From: CAUVKI01 sp963552605
GTDB lineage: Bacteria > Bacillota > Clostridia > Tissierellales > Peptoniphilaceae
Length of the DNA stretch: 37,212 bases
Assembly (NCBI GenBank): GCA_963552605.1
Contig: CAUVKI010000015.1
Span: 1-37,212, forward strand
Direction of reading: 5' to 3'
Positions 15,424-23,147 of the stretch are shown here, piece by piece. A model generated the notes under the pieces. The model was not told the origin of the DNA. It made no database searches and saw only the letters and a list, made by a program, of their open reading frames with translations. Position numbers and translations under genes: made by a program. How positions within the stretch are numbered: the first letter of the stretch is position 1; each line of letters begins with the position of its first letter.

Positions 15424-16583
15424 CACTCCACCATGTCCTTAAAAGTGTCCTTAACGCCGTCTTTGAGCTTATCAAAAAACGTTTTTTCCTTTTTGTGTTC
15501 TGAAACTTCAGGTTTTGTTCCCGAAAATTCCGCTTCAAATTCTTCCAAAAGTTCAGCCTGTCTTTGAGTAAGCTTTGTGGGAATATCGACTTTTACCTTA
15601 AACTTGAAATCTCCTCTTCCTTTGCGTTTTAAGAAAGGAACTCCTTTATGTTTCAACGTGAAAACGGTTTCTGATTGAGTGCCTTTGGGAACTGTGAAGG
15701 TTTCCACTCCGTCCAAAGTTTCAATCTCTATCGTACTTCCCAAGCAAAGTTGTGCAAAACTCAATATCTTTTCCGTATAGAGCGTTTCTCCTTGTCGTAT
15801 TATGGAGGAGTGAGGCTCTATATCAAAGTATAAAAGTAAATGTCCGGCAGGACCTCCGTTTTTTCCGGCATTTCCCAGCCCTTCCATTTGTATTATGGAA
15901 TCCCTGTCTACACCTGAGGGCACATTAACCTTCACAGTCTTTTTTTCATATTTTACTCCATTTCCTTGACATTCCGAGCATTTTTCCTTTATTCTTTTGC
16001 CCTTTCCGTGACAATCGGGGCATACGGACTCAGACACAAATGAGCCGAGGAAAGTTTGTCTTGCAGTGCGAACCACACCCGATCCGTTACAGGTTTTGCA
16101 CGACTCCATTGAAGTGCCGTCTTTTGCGCCGCTTCCATCGCAAGCCTTACATTTTATCACTTTTTGATAACTGACTTCCTTTTGCACTCCGAATACCGCT
16201 TCTTCAAAAGTAATTTTAATCTGCTTCTCAATATTGCTTCCCCTCATAGGACGAGAAGCTCTGTTCTGACCGAAACCTCCTCTAAAGAAATCTCCGAAAA
16301 TATCTCCCAAATCGATATCCGAGAAATCATAATATCCTCCGCCCCCGTTTGAACCTTGGGAGAAAGCCGAATGACCGAAACGGTCATACATCGACCGTCT
16401 TTCGTCATCTGAAAGCACTTCATACGCTTCCGTCGCCTCTTTAAATTTCCCCTCAGCCTCTTTATCATTGGGATTAAGATCCGGATGATATTTTTTCGCC
16501 ATTTTGCGATAAGCTGATTTTATCTCCTGTGCGGAAGAATTTTTTTCAATCTCCAGCACCTCATAATAATCTCTTTTTTCCAT
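15423..16583 (-). CDS. dnaJ: Chaperone DnaJ (386 aa)
   Basis: DnaJ delivers unfolded proteins to DnaK and stimulates its ATPase. The J domain (residues 1-70) has KKYHPDLNP with the HPD loop, a Gly/Phe-rich stretch follows (about 75-115), then four zinc repeats (CKACDGSG, CKTCNGSG, CPDCHGKG, CSECQGNG) and the C-terminal substrate-binding domains. The start at 16583 is fixed by MEKRDYYEVL and by the ribosome site GGATGGGTG; upstream in-frame codons contain the promoter and are not coding. In most Bacillota dnaJ follows hrcA-grpE-dnaK; here none of these precede it and the gene has its own promoter. Confidence 0.96.
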   Translation of the reverse strand: MEKRDYYEVLEIEKNSSAQEIKSAYRKMAKKYHPDLNPNDKEAEGKFKEATEAYEVLSDDERRSMYDRFGHSAFSQGSNGGGGYYDFSDIDLGDIFGDFFRGGFGQNRASRPMRGSNIEKQIKITFEEAVFGVQKEVSYQKVIKCKACDGSGAKDGTSMESCKTCNGSGVVRTARQTFLGSFVSESVCPDCHGKGKRIKEKCSECQGNGVKYEKKTVKVNVPSGVDRDSIIQMEGLGNAGKNGGPAGHLLLYFDIEPHSSIIRQGETLYTEKILSFAQLCLGSTIEIETLDGVETFTVPKGTQSETVFTLKHKGVPFLKRKGRGDFKFKVKVDIPTKLTQRQAELLEEFEAEFSGTKPEVSEHKKEKTFFDKLKDGVKDTFKDMVE

Positions 16584-16608
16584 ATTCACCCATCCTTTAT
16601 AGCCACCA

Positions 16609-16637
16609 ATTATAGATGTTTTTGTTATGCGTGTCAA
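16609..16637 (-). promoter_or_regulatory. Consensus promoter of the dnaJ operon
   Basis: On the minus strand TTGACA (16632-16637) and TATAAT (16609-16614) match the sigma-A consensus exactly with a 17-base spacer. The leader to the dnaJ ATG is only about 20 bases. No CIRCE inverted repeat is visible around it, so HrcA control is not supported. Confidence 0.92.
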
Positions 16638-16830
16638 TTTTCGCATAAAAAAATGCCGCACAGTATCTCTCACGTCGAAGTGTGATATAACGACATAAAA
16701 AGAGGCAGCAAAAAGAACTCAAAGAAAAAAACAAGCCGAATAAGAGCAAGATTAAAATACCCGAAGCAACTCTCATAGGAGTTGGCAAATTTTTTTTCTA
16801 ATCCATAATAATTTGGGAATAGACGATATG

Positions 16831-16848
16831 CCTGCAAAGCAGGTTTTT
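16831..16848 (+). terminator. Small terminator-like hairpin upstream of the catabolic operon
   Basis: CCTGC, a three-base AAA loop and GCAGG are followed by five T. The stem is short (five pairs), so it is either a weak terminator or an attenuator-like element in the 520 bases between dnaJ and the ligase gene. Apart from the two promoters and the repeats listed separately I see nothing else in this gap. Confidence 0.4.
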
Positions 16849-16938
16849 AAAAATCCAAAATGTATGAAGATTTTTACGAGCACCTCTTTTCCTCGTTGTG
16901 ATTTATAAAAAATAATGTTGCTATATTTAAGGTAATTT

Positions 16939-17006
16939 GATATCATTGACTGCGGAGAATAGATATTTCGGAGCGATATCATTTTTGTTATTGATATGAC
17001 TATAAT
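16939..17006 (+). promoter_or_regulatory. Putative control region of the catabolic operon
   Basis: GATATCATT occurs twice in direct orientation (16939-16947 and 16975-16983), 36 bases apart, and a partial copy (GATAT) lies at 16993-16997. A perfect -10 hexamer TATAAT is at 17001-17006, about 100 bases before the ligase start, but the -35 position matches the consensus poorly. An alternative pair TTGATA and TAGATA with a 17-base spacer lies upstream. A poor -35 plus repeated half-sites suggests an activator-dependent promoter; this is inference. Confidence 0.4.
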
Positions 17007-17106
17007 AAACATAAGGCACTCTACATTACCCGAGGAAGTATTTCAAATTTGCGGGAAGAGGATTCGAGTGTCGCCAAGTTTGTTACGGAGTGAGGAGTTA
17101 GCACCT

Positions 17107-18645
17107 ATGACGCTGATAAGACAGAGCATTGGGGATTGCCTTGAAAATCGCATAAGAAAAACTCCCGATGCAGTCTTTATACGTTATGAGCGGGAAAGCT
17201 ACAGTTGGAAAGATATGGATCGTTTGTCGGAGAGAGTTGCGGAAGCACTCTCTTCCGAGGGTATAAAAAAACAATCCCGAGTCGGCATTTTCGGAGTGAA
17301 CTCACCGTCATGGATCGCCACCTTTTTTGCAGTTCAAAAAATCGGCGCGGTAGCAGTTCTCATAAATTCCTACTATAAGGACATTGAGCTTGGAGATTGC
17401 ATTGAAATTGCGGATGTGGAATATGTTCTCTATACGGGAGGCGATCGAAGTTCCGAAATTGAACAGGTCATAGGAATGATGGACAAGCGGGTGAGAGAAA
17501 AGAGCATAGATATTGAGAAAATTTTTGCCGAAGCCTTGGAGAAAAAAACCGATAGGGCGTATAAAAGAGAAACCGTCGATTGTGATGAACTCTGCTGTAT
17601 CATTTTCACTTCAGGCACGACAGGCAGCTGCAAGGGAGTGCTTTTTAATCACTTTTCACTCGTTAATAATGCAAAAGATGTCGTAAAGAAAATGCATTGG
17701 ACGGAAGCGGACGGAATGTGTTTAACCGTTCCGCTCTTTCACTGTTTCGGGCTGACTATAAGTCTTATCGCCTCCATAGTCGGAGGAATGTCGATATCCC
17801 TTTTGAGCAGATACAGGACAGTGTCGGTCTGCGAAACCGTTCAAAGAGATTCCTGCACAATCCTTAACGGCGTTCCGAGTATGTTTTTGGCACTGATTAA
17901 AAATCCCGACAGGAAAAAATATGATCTTTCCGCTTTGAAAAGCGGGATTATAGCAGGTTCTCCAATCTATGAAAATGAGTATCTGGACATTTGTAAAAAC
18001 CTCAAAAACATAAAACTTCAGCCCTCTTACGGACTTACTGAAGCCTCTCCATGCGTTTCCATAGCCGACTATGAAGATACTGTCGAAAAAAAAGCCTTGT
18101 CGGTCGGCAGAGTGATTGATGAAGTTGAGCTTAACATTGTAGATATTTCTACAAAACGCAGGCTTGGGGCAAGAGAAGTCGGTGAAATCCTCGTCAGAGG
18201 ATATAATGTGACGCAAGGATATCTTATGCTGAAAGGAGAAAGTCTTGACGCAACGGATAAGGATGGTTGGCTGAGCACGGGAGATCTCGGATATCTTGAT
18301 GAGAAAGGATATCTTTACATTGCCGGTAGAAGAAAAAATCTAATAATTCGAGGAGGAGAAAACATTTATCCCAATGAGATTGAGCATTCCATAAAGGAAG
18401 CAACCGAAGGGATCGAAGTTTTCGTATTCGGAATAAAAACCGAAGTCTTGCAGGAGGATATTGCCGCCTGCATTGAGAGCAAAGAGAATCCTGAACTTGA
18501 AAAAAAGATACTCTATCATTTAAAAAAACATCTCAGTCATTTTAAAATCCCGAAGTATTTTTTGTTTAAAGAGAATTTTCCCCGCAATTCCACGGGAAAA
18601 ATCAATCAGAAAGAACTTAAAAATTGGGCAAAAGCTCAATTGTAA
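17107..18645 (+). CDS. AMP-forming acyl-CoA ligase of the Stickland operon (512 aa)
   Basis: An ANL-superfamily ligase that would activate a carboxylic acid with ATP and CoA. It shows the A3 loop TSGTTGSCKG (about residues 168-177; the usual Pro before Lys is replaced by Cys), A5 SYGLTEASP, A7 STGDLG, hinge GRRKNLIIRGGENIYPNEIE and the C-terminal catalytic Lys in STGK (about 498). The start at 17107 is chosen because GAGGAG lies nine bases upstream and the family N-terminus begins there; an open frame back to 16996 lacks a ribosome site and overlaps a -10 element. As the first gene before hadA it probably supplies the first acyl-CoA that primes the CoA-transferase cycle, as proposed for FldL in Clostridium sporogenes. 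The substrate is not readable. Confidence 0.85.
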   Translation: MTLIRQSIGDCLENRIRKTPDAVFIRYERESYSWKDMDRLSERVAEALSSEGIKKQSRVGIFGVNSPSWIATFFAVQKIGAVAVLINSYYKDIELGDCIEIADVEYVLYTGGDRSSEIEQVIGMMDKRVREKSIDIEKIFAEALEKKTDRAYKRETVDCDELCCIIFTSGTTGSCKGVLFNHFSLVNNAKDVVKKMHWTEADGMCLTVPLFHCFGLTISLIASIVGGMSISLLSRYRTVSVCETVQRDSCTILNGVPSMFLALIKNPDRKKYDLSALKSGIIAGSPIYENEYLDICKNLKNIKLQPSYGLTEASPCVSIADYEDTVEKKALSVGRVIDEVELNIVDISTKRRLGAREVGEILVRGYNVTQGYLMLKGESLDATDKDGWLSTGDLGYLDEKGYLYIAGRRKNLIIRGGENIYPNEIEHSIKEATEGIEVFVFGIKTEVLQEDIAACIESKENPELEKKILYHLKKHLSHFKIPKYFLFKENFPRNSTGKINQKELKNWAKAQL

Positions 18646-18713
18646 GTGTCGGTTGTTCTGCGTTTTTTTGAATTTCGGAAAGAACGCTTGATTAAATTTT
18701 AGGAGGGAATGTG

Positions 18714-19955
18714 ATGAGTACTAGAAAAAAACCTTTGGAGGGCGTTAAAGTTATTGAACTTGCAAACTTTATCGCCGCAGCAACTACGGGACGCTTTTTG
18801 GCTGACTTGGGAGCTGATGTCATAAAGATCGAGAGCGCCGGAGGAGATCCTCTGCGATACACCGCTCCGACGGAAGGTCGTCCGCTTGATATGTATGAGA
18901 ATACGACTTGGGAATTGGAAAACGCCAACAAGCGTTGCATCTCTCTGAATATGAAGGATCAAAAAGGCAAGGAGGCTTTCTTTAAGCTTTTGGATAAAGC
19001 CGATATTCTGATTACCAATTGGAGAGTGCAGGCACTGCAAAGAGCCGGACTTGATTATGAAACGCTCAAAGTGAAGTATCCGAGCTTGGTTTACGGTATA
19101 TGCACGGGATATGGAGAATACGGACCCGACAAGGATCTTCCCGGATTTGACTTTACGGCATTTTTTGCAAGGGGCGGATATTTGGAAAACCTTAGACAAA
19201 AATCGGATGTACCTATGAATGTTGTTCCGGGTATAGGTGATCACAATGTCGGAATTAACCTTGCAGCAGGAATACTTGCGGCTTTTTATCACGCAAAGAT
19301 GACCGGAGAAGGCGAAAAAGTTGAAACAAGCCTTTTTGAAAGTGCTGTTTTCAATATGGGAATGATGATACAAGCAGCACAATATCCCGATTACGGAATT
19401 AAATATCCTATGAATATTCGTGAGGCGAATAATCCGCTAAATGCGGCGTGGTTTACCAAAGACGGACGATATGTGCAAACCTGTATGCCGGATTATAACA
19501 CCTACTTCAAAAAGTTTATGGCGGCTCTCGGACTTGATGATATGGTTGAAGACGAAAAGTATTATCCGGTGCAAAACCTTAAGGAAAATAATTTGGGAAC
19601 AACGGTTTACGACAAGGTTATGGCACGCTTCAAAGAAAAGGATTACAAGGAGTGGGAAGAAATCCTTACAAAAGCCGATATCCCGTTCTCGCTTGCAAAG
19701 AGTTGGGAAGAACTCCTTGAGGATAAACAGGCTTGGGCAAATGACTGCTTCTACAAGATGTCTTATCCCAAGGGAGAGAGAATTCTTGTAAAACACCCCG
19801 TCAAGTATCAGGAGATGGGACCTACTCCCTACAACAGAGGACCATTCATAGGAGAGCACGGCGTTGAGATTATGAAAGAGCTTGGATACGGAGAGCAGGA
19901 AATCAAGGAGATGCTTGAAGCAAAGATTTTATATGTCTGGGAAGACAAAAAATAA
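18714..19955 (+). CDS. hadA: Family III CoA-transferase, HadA-like (413 aa)
   Basis: The protein belongs to the CaiB/BaiF (class III) CoA-transferases. In the Clostridioides difficile leucine pathway HadA moves CoA from isocaproyl-CoA to (R)-2-hydroxyisocaproate. The N-terminal PLEGVKVIELANFIAAATTG and FLADLGADVIKIE are family hallmarks, and Asp 146 in PGFDFTAFFARGG is the expected catalytic residue that forms the mixed anhydride. AGGAGGG stands six bases before the ATG at 18714 and three before a GTG at 18711; ATG is preferred. It is followed by hadI after 16 bases. In Fld-type clusters the equivalent gene (fldA) acts on phenyllactate, so the substrate remains open. Confidence 0.9.
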   Translation: MSTRKKPLEGVKVIELANFIAAATTGRFLADLGADVIKIESAGGDPLRYTAPTEGRPLDMYENTTWELENANKRCISLNMKDQKGKEAFFKLLDKADILITNWRVQALQRAGLDYETLKVKYPSLVYGICTGYGEYGPDKDLPGFDFTAFFARGGYLENLRQKSDVPMNVVPGIGDHNVGINLAAGILAAFYHAKMTGEGEKVETSLFESAVFNMGMMIQAAQYPDYGIKYPMNIREANNPLNAAWFTKDGRYVQTCMPDYNTYFKKFMAALGLDDMVEDEKYYPVQNLKENNLGTTVYDKVMARFKEKDYKEWEEILTKADIPFSLAKSWEELLEDKQAWANDCFYKMSYPKGERILVKHPVKYQEMGPTPYNRGPFIGEHGVEIMKELGYGEQEIKEMLEAKILYVWEDKK

Positions 19956-19971
19956 AGGGATTTGAGGGCGA

Positions 19972-20763
19972 ATGATGCGGGATTTATATACTATGGGTGT
20001 GGATATCGGTTCAACTTCCACCAAATGCGTGATTTTGAAAAACGGAAAGGATATTGCAGCGGAAAGCGTGGTTAATCTCGGCGCAGGTACTAAAGGAGTT
20101 TCTCTTGCAATAGATGAGGTTTTGAAAAGGGCTAATTTGACAATGGAAGATATTGACATTACGATATCGACAGGCTACGGAAGAAACAGCTATGAAGATG
20201 CGGATAAAACTATGAGCGAGCTTAGCTGCCATGCAAAGGGCGGATATTTCATCTTCGGCGAAGTGCGTTTGATAATTGATATCGGAGGACAGGACATCAA
20301 GGTTCTTAAATTGGACGACAAGGGTGTGCTTATGAGCTTTCTGATGAATGACAAGTGCGCTGCGGGTACGGGAAGATTTCTTGAGGTTATGGCTAGGGTC
20401 TTGGATGTAGAGCTGTCGGAGATGGGAGATTTGGATAAGCTGGCGACGGAAAAGACTCCTATAAGCTCGACTTGCACGGTATTTGCCGAGTCGGAAGTGA
20501 TTTCCTGTATGTCAAAAAAAATACCCGTGCCGAATATCCTAAGGGGAATACACGCCTCCGTAGCAACCAGAGTCGGAGGTCTCGCAAAAAGAGCAGGGCT
20601 TGCAACACCGATTGCAATGACCGGCGGAGTGACAAAAAATTCGGGGATTGTCCGTGCATTGAGCGATGAGCTTGGCACGGAGATAAAAATCTCCGAGAAT
20701 TCACAAATGGCGGGTGCAATCGGTGCAGCAATCTATGCTTATGAGGAGTGTCTTAAGGAATAG
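19972..20763 (+). CDS. hadI: 2-hydroxyacyl-CoA dehydratase activator HadI (263 aa)
   Basis: HadI is the ATP-dependent, oxygen-sensitive activator (archerase) that pumps one low-potential electron into the dehydratase. It is an actin-fold BadF/HgdC-type ATPase: phosphate loop GVDIGSTSTKCV, second loop DIGGQDIKV, and the two cysteines (Cys 129 in NDKCAAGTGRF and Cys 168 in STCTVFAESEVIS) that bridge a single [4Fe-4S] cluster between two subunits. The nucleotide-binding TGGVTKNSGIV is also present. Two adjacent ATG codons (19972, 19975) follow GAGGGCG. It lies 13 bases before hadB. Confidence 0.95.
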   Translation: MMRDLYTMGVDIGSTSTKCVILKNGKDIAAESVVNLGAGTKGVSLAIDEVLKRANLTMEDIDITISTGYGRNSYEDADKTMSELSCHAKGGYFIFGEVRLIIDIGGQDIKVLKLDDKGVLMSFLMNDKCAAGTGRFLEVMARVLDVELSEMGDLDKLATEKTPISSTCTVFAESEVISCMSKKIPVPNILRGIHASVATRVGGLAKRAGLATPIAMTGGVTKNSGIVRALSDELGTEIKISENSQMAGAIGAAIYAYEECLKE

Positions 20764-20776
20764 AAAGGAGAATACC

Positions 20777-22012
20777 ATGAGCAATACAGCTATAATAGAG
20801 GAAAAACCGGCTAAGGTTCTGCTGGGTGAGATTGTAGCAAATCACTATAAGGACGCTTGGGACGCAAAAAACCGAGGAGAAAAAGTGGGTTGGTGTGCGT
20901 CCAACTTTCCGCAGGAGATATTTGAAACCTTGGATATCAAGGTGGTTTATCCGGAGAACCAAGCAGCAGCGATATCTGCAAAGGGCGGCGGACAGAGAAT
21001 GTGCGAAATCGCCGAAAACGACGGCTATTCAAACGACATCTGTGCGTATGCGAGAATAAGTCTGGCTTATATGAACGTAAAAGATGCGCCTGAGCTTAAT
21101 ATGCCGCAACCGGATTTTGTTGCCTGTTGCAATAATATTTGCAACTGTATGATCAAATGGTATGAAAACCTTGCAAGAAAGATGAATGTACCGCTGATTC
21201 TGATAGATGTGCCCTATAATAATGATTATGAAGCGGGAGACGATCGGGTTGAGTATCTTAAGGGACAGTTTGAGTATGCAATATCTCAGTTGGAGGAACT
21301 GACCGGCAAAAAGTGGAATGAAGAGCGTTTCAAAGAAGTTATGGATATTTCCCAACGTACCGGAAGAGCGTGGCTTGATGCGACCGGATATGCAAAATAT
21401 ACCCCCTCTCCCTTCAGCGGCTTTGATGTATTCAACCATATGGCGGTTGCAGTATGTGCCAGAGGCAAAATAGAATCGGCTATTGCATTTGAAAAGTTGG
21501 CAGAAGAGTTTGAGGAAAATGTAAGAACAGGTCAATCCACTTTCAAAGGTGAGGAAAAGTATCGCATTCTCTTTGAGGGAATCGCCTGCTGGCCTCATCT
21601 TAGACACACTTTCAAACAACTTAAAGACGGCGGAGTGAATGTCTGCGGTACGGTATACGCCGACGCTTTCGGATATATCTACGGCAACACCAATGAACTT
21701 ATGAAAGCCTACTGCGGCACGCCCAATGCCATTTCCTACGAGAGAGCTACGGATATGCGCTTAAAGCTTGTCAAGGAAAACAACATCGACGGAATGTTAA
21801 TTCATATCAACAGGAGCTGCAAGCAGTGGAGCGGCATAATGTACGAGATGGAAAGAGAGATAAGGGAAAAGACGGGTATTCCCACAGCCACATTTGACGG
21901 AGATCAGGCGGATCCCAGAAACTTCTCGGAAGCGCAGTATGACACGAGAGTACAAGGGTTGATTGAAGTTATGGAAGCCAACAAGGCGGCTAAGGCAAAG
22001 GAGGCAAAGTAA
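20777..22012 (+). CDS. hadB: 2-hydroxyacyl-CoA dehydratase subunit HadB (411 aa)
   Basis: HadB carries the active-site [4Fe-4S] cluster that binds the substrate thioester in the radical dehydration of 2-hydroxyacyl-CoA to 2-enoyl-CoA. The conserved stretches ASNFPQEIFETL, VVYPENQAA, GYSNDICAYARIS (Cys 89), VACCNNICNCMIKWYE (Cys 117, 118, 122, 124) and LIHINRSCKQWSG (Cys 348) match the HadB/FldB pattern, so all three expected cluster ligands are present. The length is typical. AAAGGAG precedes the ATG at 20777. Its stop overlaps the start of hadC in TAATG, implying coupled synthesis of the two subunits. Confidence 0.95.
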   Translation: MSNTAIIEEKPAKVLLGEIVANHYKDAWDAKNRGEKVGWCASNFPQEIFETLDIKVVYPENQAAAISAKGGGQRMCEIAENDGYSNDICAYARISLAYMNVKDAPELNMPQPDFVACCNNICNCMIKWYENLARKMNVPLILIDVPYNNDYEAGDDRVEYLKGQFEYAISQLEELTGKKWNEERFKEVMDISQRTGRAWLDATGYAKYTPSPFSGFDVFNHMAVAVCARGKIESAIAFEKLAEEFEENVRTGQSTFKGEEKYRILFEGIACWPHLRHTFKQLKDGGVNVCGTVYADAFGYIYGNTNELMKAYCGTPNAISYERATDMRLKLVKENNIDGMLIHINRSCKQWSGIMYEMEREIREKTGIPTATFDGDQADPRNFSEAQYDTRVQGLIEVMEANKAAKAKEAK

Positions 22013-23130
22013 TGAATAAAATAGCGGAATTGATGGAAAAATTAGCTTTATGCCCGTTAGAACAACTTGATCATTACACCGCAAGCGGAAAAAAGGTGAT
22101 CGGCTGTGCTCCGGTATATGCTCCGGAAGAACTTGTCTATTCCTTCGGTATGATTCCTATGGGAATTTGGGGAGCGGAGGGAGATGTCTCCCTTGCAAAA
22201 GAGTATTTCCCCGCCTTTTATGCAGCTCTAATCCTTCGTCTGCTGGATCTCGGGCTTGAGGGAAAACTGGATAAGATGTCGGCTATGATTATTCCGGGAC
22301 TTAGCGACGGCTTAAAGGGGCTAAGTCAAAACTGGAAGAAAGCGGTTAAAAATGTTCCCTGCCTCTATATAGGCTACGGACAAAACCGAAAGATTAAAGC
22401 GGGTGTTGACTTTAATGAGAAGCAATACGACAAGCTTATCTTAGATCTTGAGAAGATTTCCGGTAAAAAGCTTGACAAAGCCTCGGTGGAATCCGCAATC
22501 GTTCTTTACAACAAACATAGAAAGGCGATGCAGGAGTTTAACAGTCTTTGTGCAACACACCTAAATACGATCACACCGAAATTGCGTGCCAAGGTAATGT
22601 CCTCAGCCTATTTTATGGATAAGGCGGAACACCTTGAAATCGTTGAAGCAATCAACAAAGAGCTTTCCTCTATGCCGGAGGAAAAATTCTCGGGAAAGAA
22701 GATTGTAACGACCGGTGTCATTGCAAACAGCCCGGGTATTCTTGAGATTTTCGAAAAACATCATCTGGGAATAGTTGACGACAATGTTAACCATGAGTCG
22801 GGTCAATTCGATTATTTGGTTTCTGAAGGCACGGATAATCCCGTGCGGGCATTGGCGCAGTGGATTTCAGATATCGAGGGAAGCACTCTTCTCTATGATC
22901 CGAAAAAGCTTAGAGGTTCGATTATCAAAGACAAGGTAAAAAAACACCGTGCCGACGGTGTCGTGTATTTGCTGACAAAATTCAGTGATTCTGAGGAATT
23001 TGATTATCCGATAATTCGAGATGATCTCAACGCACAGAATATCCGTCATATTCTGGTGGAAGTCGATCAGCAGATGACCAACTTTGAACAGGCAAATACA
23101 GCTTTGCAAACCTTTGCAGAGATTATTTAA
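22012..23130 (+). CDS. hadC: 2-hydroxyacyl-CoA dehydratase subunit HadC, cluster cysteines absent (372 aa)
   Basis: HadC is the partner subunit of HadB. The fold is well preserved: VIGCAPVYAPEELVYSFGM, GIWGAEGDVSLAKEYFPAF, IIPGLSDGLKGLSQNWKKAV, DPKKLRGSII and FDYPIIRDD. In the C. difficile HadC as I recall it, three cysteines hold a second [4Fe-4S] cluster; here the aligned residues are Leu 77, Ser 98 (IPGLSDG instead of the usual MCDT) and Ser 325 (KFSDSEE instead of KFCDPEE). Both serine codons (AGC 22303-22305, AGT 22984-22986) are one base from a Cys codon. The remaining cysteines (14, 32, 117, 180) are at other places. So this subunit probably lacks its cluster. There is no other sign of decay: length, frame and ribosome site are intact. 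Confidence 0.92.
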   Translation: MNKIAELMEKLALCPLEQLDHYTASGKKVIGCAPVYAPEELVYSFGMIPMGIWGAEGDVSLAKEYFPAFYAALILRLLDLGLEGKLDKMSAMIIPGLSDGLKGLSQNWKKAVKNVPCLYIGYGQNRKIKAGVDFNEKQYDKLILDLEKISGKKLDKASVESAIVLYNKHRKAMQEFNSLCATHLNTITPKLRAKVMSSAYFMDKAEHLEIVEAINKELSSMPEEKFSGKKIVTTGVIANSPGILEIFEKHHLGIVDDNVNHESGQFDYLVSEGTDNPVRALAQWISDIEGSTLLYDPKKLRGSIIKDKVKKHRADGVVYLLTKFSDSEEFDYPIIRDDLNAQNIRHILVEVDQQMTNFEQANTALQTFAEII

Positions 23131-23147
23131 TTCAAGGAGGCAAGTAT

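Noticed and set aside
16584..16700. CIRCE element for HrcA control of dnaJ
   Set aside because: No TTAGCACTC-type inverted repeat is present near the dnaJ promoter.
16597..16776. Small hydrophobic open frame (MRVASGILILLLFGLFF) on the minus strand upstream of dnaJ
   Set aside because: It has no ribosome site and its 3' part contains the perfect dnaJ promoter; it may be a relic but is not supportable as a gene.
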